In this document: positions 24,279-34,203 of the stretch, one piece after another
Layout of the letters: every line of letters starts with the position of its first letter
How positions within the stretch are numbered: position 1 is the stretch's first letter
DNA from: Usnea hakonensis
Lineage: Eukaryota; Ascomycota; Lecanoromycetes; Lecanorales; Parmeliaceae
DNA: 64,000 bases
Assembly (NCBI GenBank): GCA_013423325.1
Contig: BLJB01000185.1
Span: forward strand, 32,054-96,053
Direction of reading: 5' to 3'
Notes under the pieces: generated by a model
Database searches by the model: none
Told to the model about the DNA's origin: nothing
What the model saw: the letters and a program-made list of their open reading frames with translations, nothing else
Position numbers and translations under genes: made by a program

Positions 24279-26832
24279 CTAGCGCTGTTGTTGATCCTGG
24301 AAATATGGGCCAAAATTGCTCTCCGCCATCAACGAGCTACGCGTGCCAAAATCCGTGTTGCAGGAAGACCGGCTTGCCATATTTGAGCTGCCACAGGATG
24401 ATGTTCTTAAACCTAGTGGCAGGTGCCAAGGTGTTGCGGCTCCCTGTAGGTTAAGGCCTTCTTGTACAGGACCTTGATGACCTGGAGTCGTATTCCACGT
24501 CTCCAAAGGTAGGCCGCTAGACGCATCGCTGTACCCACTACTAAAAGAGCCATTGGTGGGTGGCAAAAGACCAATAGTGGGATCAGCAACAGCGGTATAA
24601 ATCGACGGCTCCACCGGGGCATGCCAGAGATTGTCAGTCTGCCAGCTCGAGTATTGGGCATCTATGGCAAAAGCTCCCACCAGGCCTGAAGAAGATGCGG
24701 CAAACGCTGGGCGACGGACTATTTCCACCTTCGGTACAATACTAAAGGTATCATTTTGAAGCATTCCACGTGCGACCCTTTGAGGGGCAGTCGACTCATG
24801 GTCGTACTGCGGGTACTTTACTTGGCTGGGAAAACTCTCTATCGAAGATGATTTGGAAGGGTAATCTTCATGCGATGGCAGGAATGGTTGAGCTTCTCCA
24901 GCTGTCATCACGGTACCAAAAGTATTTGGATGCTCACGGCTTGTGGAATCTTGCCCAATATCTGCCTGGTGTGGAGCCCAAGCATCTTGGACACAGTTGA
25001 GGCGCGTGGTCATTGCCGGTGGCAAAGCGGAGAAAGGCAAATCCCGTTGAACAGTAGGAACTTTGCAAGATATTGTTATTGATTCCGGGCCGCTTATGTC
25101 GGGAGCAATCTCCTCAGCTGACGTCGCAGGCGCAGGGATGCTGGGCTCAGACCCTTCGCCTGAGCTCACACATTCATCCTCCGATTGCGCATTGATACCC
25201 ATGTTTGCAATAGGTATAGGCGCATCTTGTGCTCTGAAGCATTCGTCGTCTGCTTCCTTTGAATCCTTTTCAAGTAGCTTGTTGAGTGAAGTAGCCGCCT
25301 TAACAGTTGACTGTGATGCCTTGCGAGCTTTGCAGCGGAGTTTGGGCATCTGCACATTTACCAGAGTATCTCCATCTGAACCCGAATGAGTATAAGACAA
25401 GGAAAGATACCAGTTGAGGACTCACCAATCTCGTTCCGCTCAAACTCCATCTCCTTTGCCCTCACACGATAGATTTCCTGAAGTTTTTCCACATGACTGG
25501 AGGTCCAGTGCTGCTTCTTTTCTAGCAGGTGGATATTATTGGTGCTTTGAATCAACTTTTCCAGGCTGAAATCACCATCTTTGAACCCTTTGTCCTGACT
25601 ACCGAGAAGGTGAACAAGGAGTATAATACGTTCTCGATATCAAGTCAGCACCAATATTTGTGTCAAGCTCATAGAAGGACCCACCAGGTTTCTTCACATG
25701 ATCGGGCTCCTTGTGCCGACAACCTGAAGGAACTGGAAGTCCATCCCAATGTTCATCAGATGGCCAGTAATCTGGAGCGGTGTAATGTCCCTGGTATCTG
25801 AACTCCGACTTTGACCTCCTACCAGTCTTTCCCCCATTATAGGGATGGGTCGTTTGTTTTTTTGGGTGACACAAACGAATCCACGCTTTCAAGATGTCTT
25901 TGCAGCAAAGCTGATTGATGGACCGAATCGCAGTAGTATAATATTCAAGATGTAGGTCACTAACTTTGATCCATTTCATTTCAGTTTCGATGCCATCCAA
26001 CAGAACTGTCTCGTCCTTGTCTTCGTCCTCGGAGTCGGAGTCGGACTCGGACTCGGAGTCTGAATAGCTGCCGGCACGGCGTTTCCTAACCGACTGTCTC
26101 TTTGTGGGTAATGGTGAGGTAGTGGAGCTCGAGTCCCTCCTCTTCCTCCGCGGGGTTCGACAATGAGGACCTGCTCTTGGCAGGTTGCGAGTTTTTCTTC
26201 TCCCGGAACGATGCTGACTTTCAAGTGCCTCTAGGGTTGAAAGATGACATGGACGTAACGGAAGGTCCCCAATGTGGATCTCTTGAGCGTCAGGCTGCGC
26301 CCTGGTCATCCGAAACACCTTACCTGAGTTGAGACGGTAAATTATCTCGCAGACCTGAGGGTTGCAGTGGTCCATGAAGTTTTTCAAAGGTGGCTGGAAT
26401 TTCAGCATTAGCATGGATCACTCAGTCGACGCTGAACACATTTGCTAACATACCATTGACGCCGCGAGAAGAGCATCATCTGCATTCGAGAGGCTTTGGG
26501 TTTTATTTGAATCGTCATCATTTGACGAGTCGATATTCTTGGTAGCAACCCCAATAGGTCTGCAAGGTATTCTGTGCGAATGTAACCGCTGGACCATACT
26601 GTCATGCCAAAAGATCAGTGAACGCTCCGTGAAAATACCTCGGGCAAAAGGCTCGAAGTAAGGTCCGCAACGGGGGTTACGGAGACACTTCACCTGGCTA
26701 GCTAACGCTGGGACAATGTCCGCTGGAATTGTTCGGTACTGGATATACTCGGTATATTCGGATTCTGTTGTTGCATATGAACCCTACTGCATTTGTTAGT
26801 TGGGAGATAAGCGAGACGTTTTGCGAACTCAT
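24279..26832 (-). CDS. YDR124W-like helical bundle domain protein (DUF2841)
   Basis: Function unknown. Well-supported exons are 26393-25685, 25632-25426 and 25375-24279, plus an upstream exon ending at 26454. The DUF2841/YDR124W-type domain is clear: an acidic Ser/Glu/Asp repeat, then KAWIRLCHPKKQTTHPYNGG, YWPSDEHW, CRHKEPDHVKKPERII and KLQEIYRVRAKEMEFERNEI. The C-terminal 365 residues are disordered and Q/S/N-rich, with basic clusters that suggest a nuclear protein. The 5' end is uncertain. My best in-frame model starts at ATG 26832, exons 26832-26788 and 26738-26454, 780 aa in total. A 95-nt GTGAAG...GACAG segment inside the latter exon could be another intron, since the alternative frame beyond it also reads well for about 25 codons. 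One intron ends in GAG. Confidence 0.75.
26027..26061 (-). repeat. Hexamer repeat coding Ser/Asp/Glu tract
   Basis: Alternating TCGGAG and TCGGAC units (plus strand) encode an SDSESESDSDSED-type acidic tract in the DUF2841 protein. In-frame, so it is tolerated. Confidence 0.8.
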
Positions 26833-27074
26833 GATGAAGGCTGGGGAATGAAGAGGGTGTGTCGCCGGTGCAGTAACAACCCAGCGCCATGAGCAGAAGA
26901 GAAGAGGGAAGAACTACCAACTGAGTTGGGGAATATAAAAAGCGAAGCGGTAGACGTCAAGTGACTATCAGAGTCTCTTACTGAGCTTTCAGAGAAATTC
27001 GAGAGCTAAAGTTGGGAGCAAATACGAGGGTGAGTAGGACTAACCAGAATGTACTGTCTATGAAGAGTTTTCTT

Positions 27075-27108
27075 GAAGTTTGAAAGGTCAAGAAGTTTGA
27101 AAGGTCAA
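27075..27108 (+). repeat. 17-bp perfect tandem duplication
   Basis: GAAGTTTGAAAGGTCAA occurs twice in direct, uninterrupted tandem. Intergenic. Confidence 0.9.
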
Positions 27109-28120
27109 GTCCTTTGCTGGGTCGAGTTGTCTACCCAGTTCAAATCACCATGAGCTTTCTAAAAAGCCCAACTTTCGGCCGTCGAAGATCATTTCTGTGC
27201 GGCCACCATTAACAAAGTAGTGGAAAATTTGGTTTAATAGTAGATATGATGAAAGGAAAAGACATTCAAAGAGCTGAGCTGAGCAGTTTAGAAGTGGGCA
27301 ACAGAATTGGCAGTTGGCGAAGAAGGAATTTGATATAGGTTAAAAGGATTGAGGGGATGGGATTGATTGAATATTGATAGCATCTCAAAGAATCGGTAAC
27401 GATCTCAGATAATTGAGACAACGTCTGCCGTATCGTAGCCCCATCTAGGTACCTCATCTGAAGGTAGGGACAGTAGCACAGTATCGTACCAACCCTCAGG
27501 CCCAGAGCGCACTAGGGGAAGGGCGGCTTACATCCGTCAATCAGTCTAATCGTCCGGGGTATGAGTACCCACCAGGACCTTTAATCAAGGTACTGGTACG
27601 CGGTACCTCAATCAGTCTATTGTCTGTCAAACATTGCCTTACTCCAATCTTTTTCGTAATTTCCTTGCCACTGCAGCTTCCGCCACCTCCGATATGAAGA
27701 CGAGCAGATGCGTGACACTCTATTCAGCAACAAATATTCGAATGAAATGAGATTTTGGCATCAAGAGGAGCTAACAAGTCATTAGCCAATCAGGAATTTA
27801 GATAGTCATGGTTGTTCAAGGTCGACAGGGATTCACAACGAGAAGAATAGGCCGAGTACGTACTGAGTACTCTACTTTTAAATGTGTATCAAAAATTACT
27901 CATATGCGTATGCAAGCCATAATTCGTTCGCCTTTGGTCGGGTCATAGACTAATACCCCCCAGCGTTGCCCAAGTCTTAACGTGCGAACATCTCCGCGCA
28001 CAGTCCCCCACTTACCGTGGTGACTACTAAGAGACGTCCATACTGATGGCCACGATAGGCAGTCATGTCTTAATGACGGTCTTAAGAGTGGCGATAGTCT
28101 TGGGCATAGTCATGATCATG

Positions 28121-28146
28121 GGTATGGTAATGGTAATGGTAATGGT
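28121..28146 (+). repeat. (GGTAAT)n microsatellite
   Basis: About four units of GGTAAT. It generates a spurious Met/Val-rich reading frame. Confidence 0.85.
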
Positions 28147-28643
28147 CTTAGTCTTGGCTTTGCTTCAGGAAGACAGATGCTATTTCCTGCATCTAGAGCG
28201 CCTGAGCTTTACCCCAATCAGCATGCAAGTCATTTATTCGTGCTCAGCGGAAGGACCCATGCCTATCCGCATAATCCCAAATCCCAAAGGGGACTCTTGC
28301 ATGAGACAAGAGACATGAGCACAAACACAGTCAAGCGAGTGCGAGCGCTTGGGGAAGCTTCGCTGCCGATCCACCTTACGACCAAATTTAGACAAGGCAA
28401 GGTAACCTTAAATCGGGAACGCGGGTATGCAAGGGAATCTGTACGGAGAGGTAAAGTAAAGTAGGTACAACCAACCTCGAGGATCGAGGCATGGGGCCAA
28501 CCTTAAACCCGGCATTGAAAGATTCATTAGCGATGGGGACACATAAGGTAGTAGCCCTATCTTCTTCCCCAGTGAATGTAAGTCTGCATACGTGACGATT
28601 TGCAGTCCCAGCTCCCTTCGCTGGCAGTGCATGTGAATCAATG

Positions 28644-31600
28644 TTATTGTTCAACACTGTCCAGCAAGCCTGCCTCCCGAACTAGCTCATAAAAGAGTCC
28701 CCTACGACGGACGAGCGCCGATGGCGTATCAAATTCTGCAACAGTTCCGTGGTCTAAAACGACGATCCGGTCCGAGTCGAGAATAGTGTTGATCCGATGC
28801 GCAATGGTAATAATAGTGCGGTCTTTGAACATATTGCTTCTGAGGGTAGTCTGCAGCATCGCATCCGTCTCCACATCTACCGCTGCCGTTGCCTCGTCTA
28901 GTACTGCCAACATATCTCAATAGATGTAGCATCATAACAAATCGTCAGACTTACCCAAGATATTTGTGGGCGTCAGCAGCGCTCTAGCTAGGGAAATTAA
29001 CTGCCGTTGTCCAGCTGACAGGTTCGAGCCTGCAAAAATGCGTCAGAAGTATTCCCCTAAGCTTTTGCTCCATAGCCAGAAGCTGGCTGCACACTCACCT
29101 CCTTCATGTACACTGGCTTCGAGCTTACCGGGCATACTCGAGATATGCTCTTTGAGTCTCGCGTGATCTTGCATATATCAGCGAGTGCAGAAACACGACA
29201 TCGTATCTGGCAGTAGACTCACCCAGCACGCTCCAAAGTTCCGTGTCATCGTGAATGTGGCTAGGATCCAGGTTGTCTCGAATAGTACCTTCAAAGAGAG
29301 CTGCGTCTTGAGGGATGATGGCAAGTCTGCCACGAAGATCGAGAAGGCCGATGGTCGATGTGTTCAAGTCGTCGATCGAAATGTTCCCGGCGTCTGGTTC
29401 AATGATCCTAAACAAAGCCAAGGTAAGGGACGATTTTCCCGCCCCAGTGCGACCAACAACGCCGATCTTCTCATGGGATTTGATATTGAGATTGATGTTT
29501 TTGAGAATCAAGTCCAGGCCTGGTCGATACCTTGCTGAGTAGTTGCGGAAATCGACAGCTCCTTGTCCGGGCCAACTGTATTTTGGTCTATGCTTTGAAA
29601 TCACATCAGGTGCCTCGCTCGGTAATCTAGCATACTCCAGAACACGTTCAACGGAGACTATGTTGGTTTCGACCTCCACGGTTTGCCTCACGATCCAATT
29701 GAGACTAGTGGTAATTTGCAAGGCATATCTAACGTGATTTCTGTATCAGCCTTGTCATTTTGAGAAGATAGAGCGAGCCTTGAAATATATCTGGAGAGCG
29801 AATACTCCCAAAACATATCTTGGGGCTCACAAGTAAGCTAAAAAGTGGGTACATGAACTTCGAAACACTTACGACATTGATAGGCCAACAAGGCCAGCAG
29901 ATAAGCCACTGCCTGTAGCAACGGATATAATGGCGAAAGAAGCTGCCGCTAGGATGATAAAAGAGCCGATGAACTCAAGTCGAACTGCGAGCCACCGATT
30001 TGCACTGATAGACGGAAAATATGCGCGAAGATTTGCATCTACCCGCCATTCGTTCTCTAAAGCAAACCGGTTCTGCTGGCCATAAGCACGAATCGTTGTG
30101 CTGCCGCCAAGAGATTCTTGAAAATGGGCATAGATCGGACTTCTGCTAATGCTATCGAGACGTTTCAGCTCCCGTGAGGTGCGTAGGTAGTAGCGCTGAA
30201 TGTAGAGGTACACGGCTGCTAGGGGAAAGATTAATGCCACAAAGATTGGAGTGGAGACAGCAATCAGGATGAGGGTGTAAAACGCCCGAGCGCTGTTGAC
30301 AAACAACATGTTAAAGGTTCTTGCCAGCACTTCGTCGACTCGGTAAATATCACTGGAGAAACGATTCAGTATTCGTCCAGAAGGTGTTGTCTCGAAGAAA
30401 CTCATTGGGGATCTGAATATCGCATGAGCCATCCTTTCATGGAGTTTGCGTGAGGCCTCAATTGAGCAAAATATCCAAAGGATCAGCGTTTGTATTACGA
30501 CAAGGCCCGCACCGCCAACCCCGAAGGCGAAATAGATCCCAATGTATTTGCCAATCTGGGGGTTGCCGCCATAGTCCTGATTTACCTCGGCCCATTGCTT
30601 CAACCATAAACTAACCCCAATTTGAGCCGTTTGTGCGCAGATGAGAGTAAATAAGTAGATGCACACAGCAATCACATTGCTGGTTCTTGCATACTCCAGA
30701 TAGACGTCCCACTTCACTTTTCCTTGTTCAGAGGTTTCTTTGCTTTGCTTTGATATGATGCCCCCTCCTTCTTCATCGGTCAGTTTCCCGCGAGGGCCCT
30801 TGAAGGATGCTGTGCTTGCCCGTCGCAGTGTATTACCGCTGCTTTTCCGCCCAGTGCCTGCATTTACTCGTATGGGGGCCAGTTGGGTAATACCTTCTTG
30901 AGCTACATCTTTCTCTTCAGCCAACGAGTCGCCAGTACCTGTACCAAAAATGGTGTTGGAATCCTCGCTCTCTGAGCTTGTGGAATCTTTGCTTTCTTCT
31001 ACGCTCGGAGATGGAGTCTCTTGCTCCTCTTCGTTATTGGCCGTTCTGATCAGATTTGCCACCTCCCCTTTCATTGCGATCAGCTGTTCGTATGTACCTT
31101 TTTCTAAGACACTACCATTTCGGAGTAGGGTTATGAAATCCGCCTCGAAAAGCACTGAAATTGAGTTGGATGCTAGTATCTTTGTTTTCCCGGCCAACAG
31201 ACCTTTCGGTCCGAGCACATTTTCGATCAGATGTCTTCCCACATGCTGATCTACAGCGGAAAGACAATCATCCAGAAGATAGACGTCAGCCCGGGCGTAC
31301 ACAGCTCTTGCTAGGGTCAAACGAGCTTTCTGTCCCCCGGATAAAGAAATACCACGTTCTCCCACCTCGGTTTGGTCTCCGTCAGGCAATGTTTTGAGGT
31401 CTTCGGTCAGTGCGCAAGCATTGATTGTCCGCTCGTAGAAGTGCGGATCCCAGCGATGTCCGAATACAATATTATCTTTGACACTCGCGTTCATTACCCA
31501 TGCTTGCTGTGCCACATATGCAGTACGACCGTGTATCACGACCTCGCCATGAAGCTTCCAGATATTTCCGAGGATGGCTTCTAGGAAAGACGATTTGCCT

Positions 31601-33612
31601 GCTCCTACTCGACCTACAATACAGCTTAATTCTCCCTTGCGCGCGACAAAGTTGATATCTTCTAGGGTGTGGCGGCCTTCATGTCGATCCCATGCAAAGG
31701 TAGCGTCCCGCACACGGACTGATTCATCGCCGTTGTTTACGGCAGCATCCTTCATCTGCACGGCATCCAATTGCAATTCCTCTGCGGTGAAGAAACTAGT
31801 TAGACGCCCTACTGCTACTGTGGACTCGATGATCGACGTAATCACCATGGGAAGGACGGCCAAAGGAAAGCCGAGTAGATTGAAAAGTGTTAGAGCTGGG
31901 AAGACAAGTTCTGTTGTCAAAGGTTCGGTTCTCGTGAGGACAAAGACGGTGAAGGTAGAACACGACACTAGGAATGGAGTCGTTGACCAAGTAAAATTCG
32001 CAAAAGCTTGAGAGGCACCAATTTTCCGAAGAGTCTTCAACTCTTGCTCATTTCGGATAAAGCTTAGCTTGTTCATGAAAGCTTGGGACCAGGCAAACAA
32101 CTTGATGCTTTTCATATTGTTCAATACCTCCGTGACTAATCGTGTCCTGGCGTCCTTGTTCTTCATCTGTTCCTTTTGAAGGCTTTTCATGATCCTGGCA
32201 ATCACCCCATTGATAGGTACCATAAGTACCATAGCAGCAACACCGGCTAGCATGCTGATACCCACCAATTGATACAATGACAGCATGCATAGGACAATTT
32301 GAAATGGTGCGGACCACAACATCTGTCCATACTGCGTAAGGTCCTGTAGTCGTTGGGTGTCCACAGCCATGTAGTTGACAATGTCTCCAGTAGACTTCGA
32401 GGCTCGACCTTCGTTCGATAGTTTCATCGACTTGGCGTATATCATGGAAGTCAATGATGACTTGACTCTCATGCCTGTCTCAAAAGCACGCTGGAAATAC
32501 TGGTGAAGCAACGCTGTTTGTGCTACTGACACGGCAAACATAGCAAGCGATATCGCTGCTCCCCTGATCACTGGCTGAGGATGAGGATTGCCGGCGCGGT
32601 AGGAGTCGACGAAAGAGATCAAGAGTCTCAGCAATTGTGGCTGTACGAAAGACAAGATATCGCTAAAAGCTTTGATGATGGAGCCCCGCAAGTAGGGCGC
32701 ACCGAATCCACGAAAAATAGCTATCCACAAAGAAGGGTGCTTTTTTTGAAGTTCATCTCCCCATGTCTGCTCTAGAACATCCCCCGTTGCTTTTGTGGTA
32801 TCCCTCCTCCTGAGATTCCATAGATCATCCTGCGTCAGATACTCCTTATACCCATATTTCATCATTGGGGTCATCCAACCGAACGTAAGGATACTGAAGA
32901 TATCTGCGTACTCGATTGGACATTCGTCTTCGTTACCAAGGGCATCGTATGCGGACTGCTTCTTTGGAACCAGGTACTCCAGAGCAAACTCGACTGCAGC
33001 AAGCCCAACGCTGACACAAAATGAAACAAAGTACGGTTGTCGGGTTCGGAACGCTTGCTGTGAGATCAGCGACCGAAGTTTCACTCCAAAGGCTATGAGG
33101 AGGAACAGCCAATAGAACAGTACTACCCCATTTGGCTGCCGACTCCGCCTGTGCTCAATGTATTGAACGCCGCCAATGATTGCCAGCGAGCCTAATGTGA
33201 TGATCGATGTCCAGAAACGGAAGTCGCCAAACCATACCCCAGGAAGCGCATCGATCTGTAGGCATGCTTGAAGTCCGGAGTTGACGAGCAAAGCAGCAAT
33301 AATTGCGATTTTGGCGTAGAAGTGCCAGTCTTTGGCAACGGATGACGGACTTTTCTTCTTCCAGAGCCACCAGGTTGCAGCCGCGCCAAAGACAATGCCA
33401 AACAGGGCGACAACAATGATCCACACGTCAAGGAAGCACGGAGTAAAGTCATACCTGAATGGGGATATTGGGCCCCATCCCTCCTTGTTACCGCATAATG
33501 GTGGTGTAGTCTCGTCCTTGGCGGATGCACGAAGATAATCAGGCCTATATGGCTCTTGGAATACGTCGGTAGAGAAGACCGTCTGTAGTTCTGCTGCAGA
33601 CCGCATGCTCAT
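28644..33612 (-). CDS. YCF1: ABCC/MRP vacuolar conjugate and metal transporter, Ycf1-type
   Basis: Full-length ABC exporter that moves glutathione conjugates and metal-thiol complexes into the vacuole. Exons 33612-29873, 29728-29223, 29167-29099, 29029-28955, 28903-28644; 4,650 nt, 1,549 aa. Order: five-helix TMD0 (about 50-230), L0, TMD1 (about 290-600), NBD1 with Walker A GRVGAGKSS, signature LSGGQKARLTLARAVY and Walker B VYLLDDCLSAVD, a Ser/Glu-rich linker, TMD2 (about 985-1270), NBD2 with GRTGAGKSS, LSAGQRQLISLARALL and LVLDEATAAVD. NBD1 has Asp in place of the catalytic Glu and Asn in place of the H-loop His (ASNSI), the usual ABCC asymmetry; NBD2 is complete (AHRI). The long LSGWGPISPFRYDFT-like N-terminal region is YCF1-typical. 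The third exon is entered through an AAG acceptor. Confidence 0.95.
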
Positions 33613-34203
33613 GTGAAAATGACGGCCTCGTTCCAGCTCCCAAACACCTGTCCGTATTTTCGTCGAGTTGCATCAACTAGCTTCTTCACTAGCACACACA
33701 TGGCAGTAACATGTTCAAGAGGTATATTGCTGTGGGGATATTACAAATACAGCGAGAGTATGGTAGAATTGAAGAAACCCGTCATACCACAAAACTTAAT
33801 ATATACAAGTACCTTCTTAGGGCTTAGTAAGACCGGTGCGGTCTAAAGTGGTTGCGATAGGGCTGAAATCGGCAATCATTTAAGGGACACCGGCCGGCCT
33901 TGTAGGTACTTTACTCTAATAAAATACAGCGGTACAGCATATCCACTAAAGTAAGGAATGTAAGATATCTGCATTATGTTTTGGACTTGAAAGTCAGGTC
34001 TTCCAGCTTGATCTATAGAGTACCTCAGACAAAATTTGAAGCCTCGGCAGATTATCAGTGGAAGAGTTCATGCTCTTATCATACTGTACTGCACCGAGTA
34101 CGAGCAAAGTAGGTACACTAATCAGATCACGAAGCTGCTCCAAAGAAAGAATTCCCTCAAATGTTTACAGTCCGCTCAACAAATAGGGTATCTCAACAGC
34201 AAA
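33613..34203. other. YCF1 promoter region
   Basis: 591 bp between the YCF1 start and the stop of the UBA/UIM gene. Contains one exact TTAGTAA (listed). Confidence 0.55.
33824..33830. promoter_or_regulatory. Yap1-type response element TTAGTAA upstream of YCF1
   Basis: Exact match to the AP-1-like consensus TTASTAA, about 212 bp upstream of the YCF1 start. In yeast YCF1 is a Yap1 target, so position and partner fit; a single 7-mer can also arise by chance. Confidence 0.5.

Larger units (their letters stand above)
26833..28643. other. Intergenic region DUF2841 gene / YCF1
   Basis: 1,811 bp. It has a 17-bp tandem duplication (27075-27108), a GGTAAT microsatellite (28121-28146) and several GGTACCT-like words around 27450-27610. 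It probably contains the 5' leader of the DUF2841 gene (a GTAAG site near 26980 could be a leader intron donor). Confidence 0.45.

Noticed and set aside
28046..28318. Hydrophobic Met/Val-rich frame that could pass as a small membrane protein
   Set aside because: The hydrophobic run is the translation of a GGTAAT microsatellite.
29729..29872. Possible extra mini-exon in the 144-bp first intron of YCF1
   Set aside because: Direct joining of 29873 to 29728 already gives uninterrupted family sequence.
28640..33615. Split of the ABC transporter into a half transporter plus separate ATPase genes
   Set aside because: The pieces are exons of one gene; all four introns restore frame and motif order.
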